Numbered from the stretch's first letter, positions 45,475-54,542 are shown. The stretch: 64,000 nucleotides of DNA from Aliiglaciecola sp. M165 (GCF_007197995.1 NZ_VKKH01000006.1:372001-436000), one strand, 5' to 3'. Made by a program: numbers and translations. Notes: generated from the letters alone by a model not told the origin.

Positions 45475-46192
45475 AGATAAACATATATTGATTACGGGTG
45501 CCTCCAGTGGAATTGGTCGTGCAACCGCTATTGAATGCGCCAACCAAGGCGCATTTGTGTATTTAGCGGGGCGCGATAAATCGGCATTGACCGCTACGAA
45601 GCAAATGATTCCGAATAGTTCAATACTTGAATATGATGTGACAGTGGAATCTGAGGTCAAAGCTGCTTTTGCCTGCATCGCCAAATCAGATCATACACTA
45701 GATGGAGTAGTTAATTGTGCTGGGCAAATGCTTGATGCAGGAATTGCCATGACCCGTGTTGAGGATTTTAATCAACAATTGCAAATCAACACTGTATCGA
45801 CGTTTTTACATTGCCAGCTCGCTGCAAGAATGATGACCAGGCAACGCCAAGGTAGCATTGTCAATTTGTGTTCTGCGGTTGGTGAACAAGGCAGTGCCGG
45901 TCAAAGCGCATATGCTGCAAGCAAAGCAGCTGTCTCAGGGCTAACCCTGTCTTTATCAAAGGAGCTTGGAAATTTAGGTATTCGCGTCAATGCAGTGTCA
46001 CCCGGCTTTATCGATACGCCTATGACGGCTGAATATCGAGGCGAGAAAAAACAAAATGTTTTGCAGCATTCTGCTTTGAAAAGGGCAGGAAGCGCCGAAG
46101 AAGTGGCTTCAGTCATCACATTCCTGCTGTCATCTAAAGCAAGTTACATCACCGGACAAATCATCGGTGTAGACGGTGGGTTGAGGGTATAA
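45467..46192 (+). CDS. SDR family oxidoreductase (FabG-like)
   Basis: A classical short-chain dehydrogenase of 241 residues from ATG 45467 (ATG 45455 is also possible). Cofactor motif TGASSGIG and the following LAGRD suggest NADP(H). NCAG, the catalytic Ser region (VNLCSAVGEQGSAG) and YAASK are intact, and it ends with GQIIGVDGGLRV. It overlaps the ACP gene by 8 or 20 bases, so the two are probably co-translated. The pairing suggests a 3-ketoacyl-ACP reductase; a sugar substrate cannot be excluded. Confidence 0.88.
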   Translation: MLEDKHILITGASSGIGRATAIECANQGAFVYLAGRDKSALTATKQMIPNSSILEYDVTVESEVKAAFACIAKSDHTLDGVVNCAGQMLDAGIAMTRVEDFNQQLQINTVSTFLHCQLAARMMTRQRQGSIVNLCSAVGEQGSAGQSAYAASKAAVSGLTLSLSKELGNLGIRVNAVSPGFIDTPMTAEYRGEKKQNVLQHSALKRAGSAEEVASVITFLLSSKASYITGQIIGVDGGLRV

Positions 46193-46195
46193 CCC

Positions 46196-47644
46196 ATGTT
46201 TTTTGAACATCTATCGCGTTTTGGCGAACAAATTGCCGCAATCGAAGGTGGCAACAGTATTAGCTACATTCAATTAGCGGAACGCGTAAATAGTCTCGCA
46301 GATCAAATAATTTCTGAAATAGGGAATACAACCACTGTAATATTACTCAAGGCGAATAATAGTATTTGTACATTGATCGCCTATCTCGCTGTGCTAAAAA
46401 CCAAACATTGTTTAATGTTAGTTTCTCCTCAAATTGCTGAAGAAGAATTAGCATTGATGTGTGAAAAGTTTTCGCCCAGTCTATTAATAGGGGAAGGTTC
46501 CCAACACGCTGCCAACATTGAAAATTTGAGTAAAAAGGGAAAAACGTTAAAAATTGTTCAAGATAGCGACGTAGCAATTTTACTTTCTACCTCAGGTTCT
46601 TCAGGAAACGCTAAATATGTAGCACTAAGCAGAGTAAACGTGCAGGCAAATACTGAATCCATTTGCAGTTATTTACCGATTTTATCCACTGACCGCACGC
46701 TTTGTGCGTTGCCTTTGCATTATTCGTATGGACTATCGGTAGTTAACACCCATATTCAAAAGGGGGCATGTTGCGTATTTACTCAAAGCACGCCAATATC
46801 GAAAGACTATTGGCAAGCACTAGAACAGGGTCATATCAATAGTTTCGCTGGTGTACCCTTTACTTACGAATTAATGCATTCTTTGCGCTTCACTAAAAAA
46901 ATCTTGCCAAACTTACGATATTTTACCCAAGCAGGTGGAAAGCTGAATTCAGAGCTAGTTGAAAGCTACGCAAATTATGCTCATGACAATGACATCGCAT
47001 TTTACGTCATGTATGGTCAAACGGAAGCAACCGCGAGAATGGCTTATCTCGAACCGCAAAAATTGACATTGAAACCTAATGCAATTGGTCAGCCTATACC
47101 AGGCGGAGAATTTAGACTTATTGATGACACCGGTAGGGAAGTGACGGGAACTAATACGCAAGGCGAGTTGACATATAAGGGACAAAACGTGATGTTAGGT
47201 TATGCTTCTAAATTTAAAGACCTACATGGATTATCCCACAATAGCAGCTGGGCAGAACGGTGGCTGGCGACAGGGGATTTAGGTTATGTTGATGAGGAGG
47301 GTGATTATTTCATTACGGGACGGAAATCTCGCTTTATTAAACTTGCTGGCAAACGCATAGATTTGGATGAATGTGAATCCTCCTTAAAAGCACAAGGCGT
47401 TAAATGTTTTTGCACGGGAGACGACAGTCAAATGGTGATCGGGGTCCTGACTGCAGAAGATAAACATGCCGTAAGTTTTGATGGCGATTACGAAAGCAAT
47501 ACTGAAATCACCAAACAGCATTTACACCATAAATATGGCATCCACCCAAGCAAACAAATCATTGTAGAATTGGCAGAACCTCCAATTAATGCAAACGGTA
47601 AAACAGATTATCCAATGCTAAAATCGCTGGCAAAGGCACACTGA
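46196..47644 (+). CDS. AMP-dependent acyl ligase (ANL superfamily)
   Basis: A 482-residue adenylating enzyme that should activate a carboxylic acid with ATP and load it on a thiol, here probably the neighbouring ACP. Motifs: P-loop-like LLSTSGSSGNAK, MYGQTEATARM (A5), TGDLGYVDEEGDYFITGRKSRFIKLAGKRIDLDE (A7-A8), and the catalytic lysine in NANGKTDY near the end (A10). The adenylation pocket residues do not let me name the acid. It starts three bases after the SDR stop and precedes the LuxE-like gene by one base. Confidence 0.88.
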   Translation: MFFEHLSRFGEQIAAIEGGNSISYIQLAERVNSLADQIISEIGNTTTVILLKANNSICTLIAYLAVLKTKHCLMLVSPQIAEEELALMCEKFSPSLLIGEGSQHAANIENLSKKGKTLKIVQDSDVAILLSTSGSSGNAKYVALSRVNVQANTESICSYLPILSTDRTLCALPLHYSYGLSVVNTHIQKGACCVFTQSTPISKDYWQALEQGHINSFAGVPFTYELMHSLRFTKKILPNLRYFTQAGGKLNSELVESYANYAHDNDIAFYVMYGQTEATARMAYLEPQKLTLKPNAIGQPIPGGEFRLIDDTGREVTGTNTQGELTYKGQNVMLGYASKFKDLHGLSHNSSWAERWLATGDLGYVDEEGDYFITGRKSRFIKLAGKRIDLDECESSLKAQGVKCFCTGDDSQMVIGVLTAEDKHAVSFDGDYESNTEITKQHLHHKYGIHPSKQIIVELAEPPINANGKTDYPMLKSLAKAH

Positions 47645-47645
47645 A

Positions 47646-48749
47646 ATGGGTGATATCACACCAACATTGCAGCAGTATCTCAATTTGTTTGAAGAATTAT
47701 TGCAAGCGCCTGTCTACGCCTTGCCGCAAATAGATAAAGAAGCGCAATTAAAACCGATCATTGAGTTATTGCATAACCATCATCAGTTTCATTGCCAAGA
47801 ATACAACAACATTACTCATCAATTTGATGGGCCTGCAAAGGCTCTCGATGACCTGCCATTTCTAGCTGTTCGCTTGTTTAAGCAATTAAAACTTTCAAGT
47901 ATCGCCTCGCATGAAGTATTTAAAGTACTTCAATCCTCTGGCACCACCTCGCAAACGCCGGCGACACTATTTTTAGACCGTGCAACAAGTGCAAGGCAAA
48001 GCAAAGTGTTGGTGAAAATTATGCAGCAAAGCATTGGCAAACAGCGATTGCCGATGTTGATAATAGACAGCCCTGCTGTGTTGGACAAAAAGAATCAATA
48101 CAGTGCTAGAGGGGCAGGTATTCAGGGATTGGCATTTTTTGGGCGAGATTTAACTTACGCACTAGATGAAAATATGCAGCCTAATTGGCCGGTAATTGAA
48201 GCCTTTGTGGAGCGTTATGGAAAGCAGCCTGTATTGATTTTCGGTTTTACCTTCATGGTGTGGTGCTACTTTCTTCAAGGGCTAGTGGAAAGAGGCAAAG
48301 CCTTAAGTTTACCGCAGGGAATATTGTTGCATTCTGGGGGCTGGAAAAAACTCGAAGATCAGAAAGTTGATAATGAGCAATTTAAAAAAACACTCGATAA
48401 TCTGTGTGGTATCTCACAGTGTTACAACTTTTATGGCATGGCAGAGCAGGTGGGTTCAGTATTTGTTGAATGCGAAGACGGCCATTTACATTGCCCTGTT
48501 TTTGCCGACGTGATTACCCGTGATCCCTATTCTTTGAAGATTTGTGGCATTGGTCAGCAGGGCCTTGTTCAATCGATTTCGGCATTACCCACAAGTTACC
48601 CGGGTCATAGTATTTTAACTGAAGACTTAGGCACTATTTTGGGCATTGATGATTGTACTTGTGGCCGCAAAGGCAAATATTTTTCGATACAGGGGCGCTT
48701 ACCTAAGACTGAGATAAGGGGCTGTAGTGATACTCACAATGCAAGTTAA
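47646..48749 (+). CDS. LuxE-type acyl-protein synthetase
   Basis: A 367-residue LuxE/acyl-protein synthetase family protein. In bioluminescent bacteria LuxE activates a fatty acid with ATP and passes it to the reductase LuxC. Visible motifs: KVLQSSGTTSQTPATLFLDR (ATP loop), YNFYGMAEQVGSVFVEC, ILTEDLG, and the C-terminal GRKGKYFSIQGRLPKTEIRGCSDT. It follows the AMP-ligase with no gap and precedes the LuxC-like gene. No luxA, luxB or luxD lies here. Confidence 0.85.
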   Translation: MGDITPTLQQYLNLFEELLQAPVYALPQIDKEAQLKPIIELLHNHHQFHCQEYNNITHQFDGPAKALDDLPFLAVRLFKQLKLSSIASHEVFKVLQSSGTTSQTPATLFLDRATSARQSKVLVKIMQQSIGKQRLPMLIIDSPAVLDKKNQYSARGAGIQGLAFFGRDLTYALDENMQPNWPVIEAFVERYGKQPVLIFGFTFMVWCYFLQGLVERGKALSLPQGILLHSGGWKKLEDQKVDNEQFKKTLDNLCGISQCYNFYGMAEQVGSVFVECEDGHLHCPVFADVITRDPYSLKICGIGQQGLVQSISALPTSYPGHSILTEDLGTILGIDDCTCGRKGKYFSIQGRLPKTEIRGCSDTHNAS

Positions 48750-48788
48750 TCTATTAACTCATCTGAGCAGCTCTGGAGAGTTTCAAAG

Positions 48789-49982
48789 GTGATCAGCTTA
48801 GCTCCCAGAATAACAGGACAAGGCCTGTCTATTGAAAGTTGGTTTACTCGTGGCGTTGAGCCTTTGTCTCCAATGAATGATGATAATCTAGCGTTCCTAG
48901 AGGCTTTATCAAACGATTTAATGAAGAGCCCAAGCGCCAAAATACATCCAGAGTTAGTGGCATTAGGATTTTGGTTGCGTAAACGAAATATTCAAAATAT
49001 GTTTGAATCTACGTTGCGCCAAACTTCCAAAGTGATGCATAAACCTCTAGGCACAGTCGTGCATTTTACGCCTGCAAACGTGGACACCATGTTTGTTTAT
49101 AGTTGGGTATGTTCATTGCTGTGCGGAAATAACAATATTGTGCGTGTTGCAACGGCACAAAGTGACATCAAAGATGTGTTGTTAAATACCCTTGATCGTC
49201 TGTTTCAAATCCCACAATTCTCAGTGGTGGCGAAGCGAAATTGGTTTATAAGTTACGATAAATCATCAGGTCTCAGCGGGCAATTGTCGTCATTTGCCGA
49301 TGCTCGGGTGATTTGGGGAGGGGATGAAAGTGTAAATAGTATTCGGGCGCTCCCTTGTAAACCTAGGTGCAGAGATATAAGTTTCGCTGATCGTTTTTCA
49401 GCAACAATTTTGGATTTGCGTCAAGTTGACGAAAGCCAGAGTTTAGAAGACTTAGCACAGCGGTTGTGGCGCGATACTGTCCCCTATGAGCAACAAGCTT
49501 GCAGTTCACCTCGTTTAGTTTATTTTCTTGGTGATACACCTGTTTTGCTTAGCGTATTGGCACGTCTAAACGAACTTGCATCTCAGACAGAAATATCCAT
49601 TACCCAGAAAAATAATCAATTGGTTACTATGCAACTGGCACAAAGCACAGATGCGGACTGTGAGATCCTAATGCAAGATCGTGTTTGTGCGATTAGTGTA
49701 TCAGGCATAACTGAAACTATGCTTGGATGGCATAACGGAGAAAAGGTTTTTTATGTGCGCCATTTGGACGAACCCGAAGCAATGTTCACCGACTCTTTAG
49801 ACAAGTTACAGACCTTGAGCTACTTGGGGCTTAGTGAACACGACAAGTTAAAGGTTTTAAGTCATCCGTCGATATCAGGAATAGATAGAATTGTGCCTGT
49901 TGGTCAGGCATTGGACTTTACACCGGTTTGGGATGGTTTTGATTTGGTAGGACAGTTATGCAGAAAAGTATCAATATTCTAG
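48789..49982 (+). CDS. LuxC-type acyl reductase
   Basis: A 397-residue LuxC family acyl-CoA/acyl-protein reductase, which reduces activated acyl groups to aldehydes with NADPH. LGTVVHFTPANVDTMFVYSW is the typical nucleotide-binding start. The likely acyl-accepting Cys238 sits in YEQQACSSPRLVYF, as in LuxC. The GTG start at 48789 has a poor ribosome binding site, and no better in-frame start is visible. With the adjacent LuxE-like gene it would form an acid-to-aldehyde pair, here set between pseudaminic acid genes and a TagD/LicD module. Confidence 0.85.
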   Translation: MISLAPRITGQGLSIESWFTRGVEPLSPMNDDNLAFLEALSNDLMKSPSAKIHPELVALGFWLRKRNIQNMFESTLRQTSKVMHKPLGTVVHFTPANVDTMFVYSWVCSLLCGNNNIVRVATAQSDIKDVLLNTLDRLFQIPQFSVVAKRNWFISYDKSSGLSGQLSSFADARVIWGGDESVNSIRALPCKPRCRDISFADRFSATILDLRQVDESQSLEDLAQRLWRDTVPYEQQACSSPRLVYFLGDTPVLLSVLARLNELASQTEISITQKNNQLVTMQLAQSTDADCEILMQDRVCAISVSGITETMLGWHNGEKVFYVRHLDEPEAMFTDSLDKLQTLSYLGLSEHDKLKVLSHPSISGIDRIVPVGQALDFTPVWDGFDLVGQLCRKVSIF

Positions 49983-50017
49983 GCTATCCAATCCAATGCC
50001 TGTGGGTGAGTTTCTAA

Positions 50018-50935
50018 ATGGCGGTGGAAAATTCATTCGAGTCAACCAAAGCAATCATATTTGGTTGCGGAGAAGCTGGGTTGGCAGCAAAGCGTAACCT
50101 GGAGGAATCCTATGAATTTGTTGCGTTTTGCGACAACAGCGACGCTAAAATTGGCAGAACGATTGAAGGATTAAAAGTACTGTCAGCGGACCAATTGATC
50201 GACACTGACAACAAAATAGTTATTCTTATCGCCAGCGAATACTCTGAACAAATTTACAACCAACTTACGACACAGTTGAAGCTGGATGCAAAAAGAGTTC
50301 GTTATCTTAGTGCCAAAGATATTAAACATTTTTCAATTGGTCATAGCTCAGCTTCTCGACTAGCTTCAAACGAGGTGCTTTTATTGGTCAGTGAAAGTTT
50401 GCTAACAGCTCGCATAACGCATTATGTTGACGCTGGAACATTGCTTGGAATTATCCGGGACAATGCACTAATCCCTTGGGATGACGATTTAGATTTAGCC
50501 GTATCCCATCATGACGTAAAAGCATTACAGGAATTGTTTCCCTTTATTTGTAAAAAGCTTGAAGCGTCAACAAACACCGCGTGGTGCGTCGACACGCAGC
50601 TTAGTGAAAGAGAATTTTACAATGTCCCTGCTGGCGCTATTCGAGCCTTTAAATTACGAACAGCACAACCATCATTGACGCTTCCTATGGTTGATTTTTT
50701 TGTTAAATATGTGGGTGACGATTGGATGGACTACACACTATCCTCGAGAGGATTTAGGATGCCAAGTAAACATATCCAAGAAACTCAGGTTACCCAATAT
50801 ATGGGAGGAACAATCCAAATTCCTGGACACGTAGAGTCTTATTTAGATAGGCATTATGGTGATTGGCGTACGCCGGATCCTACATGGAATTTGAGCCAGC
50901 TTAAAAACGCTGCTGTGTTCGAAGGAAACTCATAA
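50018..50935 (+). CDS. PglD-like Rossmann domain fused to LicD-type phosphotransferase
   Basis: A 305-residue two-domain protein. Residues 10-100 resemble the nucleotide/sugar-binding N-domain of PglD-type proteins ([36 protein letters not shown]). Residues about 130-295 are a LicD-type nucleotidyltransferase-fold domain with [23 protein letters not shown], whose Asp residues bind metal. LicD proteins transfer phosphocholine or similar phospho-groups from CDP-activated donors to glycans. The next gene is a CDP-alditol synthetase, which points to phosphoglycerol-like transfer. The start codon follows a GTTTCTAA context without a strong ribosome binding site. Confidence 0.8.
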   Translation: MAVENSFESTKAIIFGCGEAGLAAKRNLEESYEFVAFCDNSDAKIGRTIEGLKVLSADQLIDTDNKIVILIASEYSEQIYNQLTTQLKLDAKRVRYLSAKDIKHFSIGHSSASRLASNEVLLLVSESLLTARITHYVDAGTLLGIIRDNALIPWDDDLDLAVSHHDVKALQELFPFICKKLEASTNTAWCVDTQLSEREFYNVPAGAIRAFKLRTAQPSLTLPMVDFFVKYVGDDWMDYTLSSRGFRMPSKHIQETQVTQYMGGTIQIPGHVESYLDRHYGDWRTPDPTWNLSQLKNAAVFEGNS

Positions 50936-51399
50936 TGAAAACAGTTTTAACCTACGGCACCTTTGATTTACTTCATCTTGGTCATATAAAGATGCTCAAT
51001 AGATTAAGTGATTTGGGTGACCGCCTGATTGTTGGCGTATCAACAGATGAGTTTAACAATACTAAAGGTAAAAAAAGTCTTTACAGTTTTGAAGAGCGGG
51101 CACAAATTGTAGAAGCGATCAAAGGCGTTCACAAAGTCATACCCGAAAATAGCTGGGATCAAAAGCTTGATGATATCAAAAAATTTAATGTGGATATTTT
51201 TGGAATTGGAGATGATTGGAGAGGGAAGTTTGATTTTTTGGAAACGCAGTGTGAAGTAGTGTATTTGGAGCGAACCCCCGATATTTCGACGACCAAGTTA
51301 AAAAAATCTTTGTCGAGTATTAATTCAGAACATATTCAAAAATTGAAGACAGGGCTTGATAGCGTTTTGGATGTAGTGAGAGCTATAGAACAGAATTAA
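50935..51399 (+). CDS. TagD-like cytidylyltransferase
   Basis: A 154-residue nucleotidyltransferase of the glycerol-3-phosphate cytidylyltransferase family, forming CDP-glycerol or a related CDP-alditol. It has the HxGH site (HLGH, 14-17) in [11 protein letters not shown], and the C-terminal [14 protein letters not shown] matches the RTxxISTT motif of TagD. A C-terminal extension of about 30 helical residues follows. It overlaps its neighbours by one base on each side (TAATG junctions), tying it to the two LicD-type genes. The acceptor alditol phosphate is inferred. Confidence 0.88.
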   Translation: MKTVLTYGTFDLLHLGHIKMLNRLSDLGDRLIVGVSTDEFNNTKGKKSLYSFEERAQIVEAIKGVHKVIPENSWDQKLDDIKKFNVDIFGIGDDWRGKFDFLETQCEVVYLERTPDISTTKLKKSLSSINSEHIQKLKTGLDSVLDVVRAIEQN

Positions 51400-52469
51400 T
51401 GGAATACAAACTAAACAAAATTTACTCCGACTACGCAAATGTGCATGAAGTGTGTCGAGAAGTATTGGATATCGCTGATGCCAAAAATATAGAATCAGTG
51501 CTCATAGGTGGCTCATTGCTTGGAATAGTCCGGGATGGGGATTTTTTACCTTGGGATAAAGATCTTGATTTCGCAGTATTTGAGGCGGATATCGAAAAAA
51601 CGCTGGGCTTAGAAAACGAGTATCGGTCAAAAGGATATGAGTGTCGAGTTCATCATTTGGGCGTTCGAGATAAAAATGATCTCAAATCTGGTGAACAATT
51701 AATCGCTGATCTAACGCAAACAATGATAGATATTAATCTAGAACACTGTTTAATCGGTGGCGCACTGTTAAATCTCTACAGAGACAAATGCTTGTTGCCA
51801 GAAATCGATACGATTGGCTGGGTAATAGACCCCAAAAAGCAGTTAACACTTGATAACTTTATTCGAGCATTAAGCGCAATTGGCGAAGTTCATATCAATT
51901 GCCCAGCTTCAGATATTAAAAGTATCACGCTCATTAGCGATTCTTGGCGGAGCAACTTTTTTATTTATGTCACTGAGGGTGTGCAGTCAGGGTGGCGAGA
52001 TCTCAATTGTGAATACTGGTTTGATAATAGCCTATTCCCAGCTCAAAAAGTGATTCATAACGGTAAAGGTTATTTTGCACCTGCCAATACTGAAAAGTTT
52101 TTAGAATCAAGATTTGGCGATAATTGGAACATCAAACCTGCGCCAAAATTTAAAACAGGGCGTGTTGTCGGGTCAATGCAATTGTATAAAAACGGCGTGA
52201 TGTTTGATTTTATTATGCATTACGTGAGAGGTGAAAAAACCTATTGGTTTGAGCCAGCAGCAAATGTGATCAGTACTTTAGGATTTACTCCTTATTCAAT
52301 GAAAGATACCACAGCAGGGATAATGCGAATCCCCGACCATCCTGAAGTATTCTTAGAAGAGCACTATCCTAATTGGCGAGTTCCCGTTAAAGAATGGAAT
52401 GGAGCTGTGGATAATCCGACTATTATCGATTCAAACTATGCGATGAGCTGCATTCTAAACAAAATTTAA
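51399..52469 (+). CDS. Double LicD/fukutin-type phosphotransferase
   Basis: A 356-residue protein with two LicD-like half sites. The first, SVLIGGSLLGIVRDGDFLPWDKDLDF (34-58), keeps the metal-binding Asp pair. The second, CLIGGALLNLYRDKCLLPEIDTIG (117-140), has lost it. Two C-terminal LicD-type ends are also visible (EKFLESRFGDNW near 233 and PEVFLEEHYPNW near 320), so one module appears nested within the other. It probably transfers a phospho-alditol from the product of the preceding TagD-like enzyme to a glycan. Confidence 0.75.
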   Translation: MEYKLNKIYSDYANVHEVCREVLDIADAKNIESVLIGGSLLGIVRDGDFLPWDKDLDFAVFEADIEKTLGLENEYRSKGYECRVHHLGVRDKNDLKSGEQLIADLTQTMIDINLEHCLIGGALLNLYRDKCLLPEIDTIGWVIDPKKQLTLDNFIRALSAIGEVHINCPASDIKSITLISDSWRSNFFIYVTEGVQSGWRDLNCEYWFDNSLFPAQKVIHNGKGYFAPANTEKFLESRFGDNWNIKPAPKFKTGRVVGSMQLYKNGVMFDFIMHYVRGEKTYWFEPAANVISTLGFTPYSMKDTTAGIMRIPDHPEVFLEEHYPNWRVPVKEWNGAVDNPTIIDSNYAMSCILNKI

Positions 52470-52501
52470 GACGTCGTAATACGTTTTTACACGGCATCAG
52501 A

Positions 52502-53515
52502 ATGATTATGAAAAAGTTAAAATTTAAACGTTGGCCATATCGTTTATATGCGCCTTGGTATTATAAATTGAAGAAGCTGAAGGCAAGCATCGATCTGAAA
52601 AAATGGGGTTTCGACAGTGCGTTAGCCGATGCGCTAGCTCAAGTATATTGGAATCGTTACCTCTCAAAAAAATATATTAAGGAAATGCGCCTTGAAGGTG
52701 AGCGGGTTTTTGATGGTCAACCAGTGACTCGAAATTCTGACGAGGCTTTTATACTGGCGTGCGGCAACAGCATTAATCACATTGCAAAATCTGAATGGGA
52801 TTTTATTTCGAAACATTATTCAGTTGGAGTAAATGCGTTCTTTGTGCATAATTTCACTGCCACCGAATATTTTACCGAATTTAACGATAACGAGATTTTT
52901 ATCGAACTCGCCTATCAACAATTGCTTAATAATGAAGATCGCAAGCATGTTAATGTGTTTGTTTCAGCATATTTTGTTGTTGTAGAAAGCCTCAAATATG
53001 TTGCGCCAAAGGTTATCAAACCAATTTTTTATGCTGCAGACAGGGTTAGATTAGATAATGTCGAGCTACTGATGAACGTTGTAAAAGACTATTATCGGCA
53101 AGATAAACCAATAAAACTGAGTCATCAGATTTCCAATTTAGATGTTGTTATTAACTATTGTGTTGGCAACGGATATAAAAATATCTATCTTGTTGGGGTG
53201 GATCTGAATGAACATACCTATTTTTGGGAAGATCAGGATAACCCTGTTTATAAACGTGCAACAGAGTATACGGAAACTATTCGTAGAAAATACAAATTAT
53301 CGAAAGAAAAAGGGTCTTTGCACTCGACAGCATCTGATGCTCAGGGAAAACAACTTGGTCGATTAAACATAGCTGACTATTTGTTTCATTTGCAAAACAA
53401 CATTTTAAACGAATTGGGTGTACAACTTTACGTCACAAACCCAGAATCATTATTAGCGAGTAAATTGCCTGTTGAGACACTGTCGTCCATGGTTAGTGCA
53501 AACACAGAAGCGTAA
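52502..53515 (+). CDS. GT42/DUF115-like glycosyltransferase, candidate nonulosonyltransferase
   Basis: A 337-residue protein with features of Campylobacter Cst-type sialyltransferases (GT42) and of the related DUF115 core of Maf flagellin glycosyltransferases. AFILACGNSINHIAKSEW (82-99) corresponds to the CMP-binding start, YKNIYLVGVDLN (225-236) to the second conserved strand, and GVQLYVTNPESLLASKLPVETL to the C-terminal CLCPNSLLA-type motif. A His in LHS (274) may be the catalytic base. It is much shorter than classical Maf proteins (over 600 residues). ATG 52502 or 52508 could be the start. It lies between the LicD set and legB. Confidence 0.6.
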   Translation: MIMKKLKFKRWPYRLYAPWYYKLKKLKASIDLKKWGFDSALADALAQVYWNRYLSKKYIKEMRLEGERVFDGQPVTRNSDEAFILACGNSINHIAKSEWDFISKHYSVGVNAFFVHNFTATEYFTEFNDNEIFIELAYQQLLNNEDRKHVNVFVSAYFVVVESLKYVAPKVIKPIFYAADRVRLDNVELLMNVVKDYYRQDKPIKLSHQISNLDVVINYCVGNGYKNIYLVGVDLNEHTYFWEDQDNPVYKRATEYTETIRRKYKLSKEKGSLHSTASDAQGKQLGRLNIADYLFHLQNNILNELGVQLYVTNPESLLASKLPVETLSSMVSANTEA

Positions 53516-53558
53516 GTCTAGGGAGTTGAGTAGTGCAAGCTTACAGGAGGTCCAAAAT

Positions 53559-54542
53559 ATGAAAAATAAGGTTTTAGTTACAGGGGCTGACGGTTTTATA
53601 GGCTCGCACCTCGTCGAGTCCCTGACGGAACAAGGTTATCAAGTGAAAGCGCTAGCTCAATACAATTCTCTCAATCATTGGGGATGGTTGGAAGATGTAT
53701 CGTGCATTGAAAGTGTCGAAGTCATTTGCGGAGATGTACGTGATCCGTATTTTTGTAATCAGTTGGCCAAGGATTGCGGCACGATCTTTCATTTGGCGGC
53801 CTTGATCGCAATACCATACTCTTACATTGCGCCAGATAGCTACATTGATACCAATGTGAAGGGCACGCTTAATATATGCCAAGCTGCCTTGGAAAATGGT
53901 GTCGATAGACTTATTCAAACCTCCACAAGTGAAGTGTATGGAACTGCTAAATATGTGCCTATTGATGAAAAACACCCCTTACAAGCGCAATCACCTTATA
54001 GTGCTTCAAAAATTGCTGCTGATGCAGTAGCAATGAGTTACTTTAATGCTTTTGAACTTCCTGTGACCATTGCTCGCCCGTTCAATACCTATGGTCCCCG
54101 GCAATCGGCAAGGGCCGTAATTCCTTCCATAATAAGCCAGATTGCTAGTGGTATGCAGCAAATCAAACTCGGAGACACAACGCCGACAAGAGACTTCAAT
54201 TACGTGACTGACACCTGCCAGGGTTTCATTGAGCTATATAAATCTTCTTGTACAAAAGGCGAAACTGTTAATATCGGCTCAAATTCTGAGATATCAATTG
54301 GGGATACGTTGAATCTAATTAAGTGTCTTATGGAAAGTGACGTGGAATTTGTTTGCGATGAATCAAGATATCGCCCTGAAGGGTCTGAAGTTTTCAGGCT
54401 GTGGGCCGATAACGGTAAAATGCAAAAGTTAACAGGATTTAAACCTCGAACAAGTATAAATGCGGGTTTATCAAAGACTATTGAGTGGTTTTCCAGAGAA
54501 GAAAACCTTGCGAAATATAAACCTCAAATATACAACACATAA
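53559..54542 (+). CDS. legB: NAD-dependent 4,6-dehydratase, LegB type
   Basis: Extended SDR of 327 residues starting MKNKVLVTGADGFIGSHLVESL; AGGAGG just upstream fixes the ATG at 53559, and the open frame further upstream overlaps the previous gene. It has NIGSNSEISIGD and the catalytic triad in STSEVYG and YSASK. LegB makes a 4-keto-6-deoxy-GlcNAc nucleotide, the first committed step toward legionaminic acid. The length, HWGWLED block and RDFNYVTDT match LegB/PtmB-pathway dehydratases rather than PseB. The partner aminotransferase LegC is not in the window. Confidence 0.85.
   Translation: MKNKVLVTGADGFIGSHLVESLTEQGYQVKALAQYNSLNHWGWLEDVSCIESVEVICGDVRDPYFCNQLAKDCGTIFHLAALIAIPYSYIAPDSYIDTNVKGTLNICQAALENGVDRLIQTSTSEVYGTAKYVPIDEKHPLQAQSPYSASKIAADAVAMSYFNAFELPVTIARPFNTYGPRQSARAVIPSIISQIASGMQQIKLGDTTPTRDFNYVTDTCQGFIELYKSSCTKGETVNIGSNSEISIGDTLNLIKCLMESDVEFVCDESRYRPEGSEVFRLWADNGKMQKLTGFKPRTSINAGLSKTIEWFSREENLAKYKPQIYNT

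Noticed and set aside
45229-49982. Bioluminescence (lux) operon
   Set aside because: LuxC- and LuxE-type genes are present but luxA, luxB, luxD and luxG are not, and the neighbours are sugar-modification genes.
53472-53558. N-terminal extension of legB into the preceding gene
   Set aside because: The ATG at 53559 has an AGGAGG site and starts directly at the conserved Rossmann motif.
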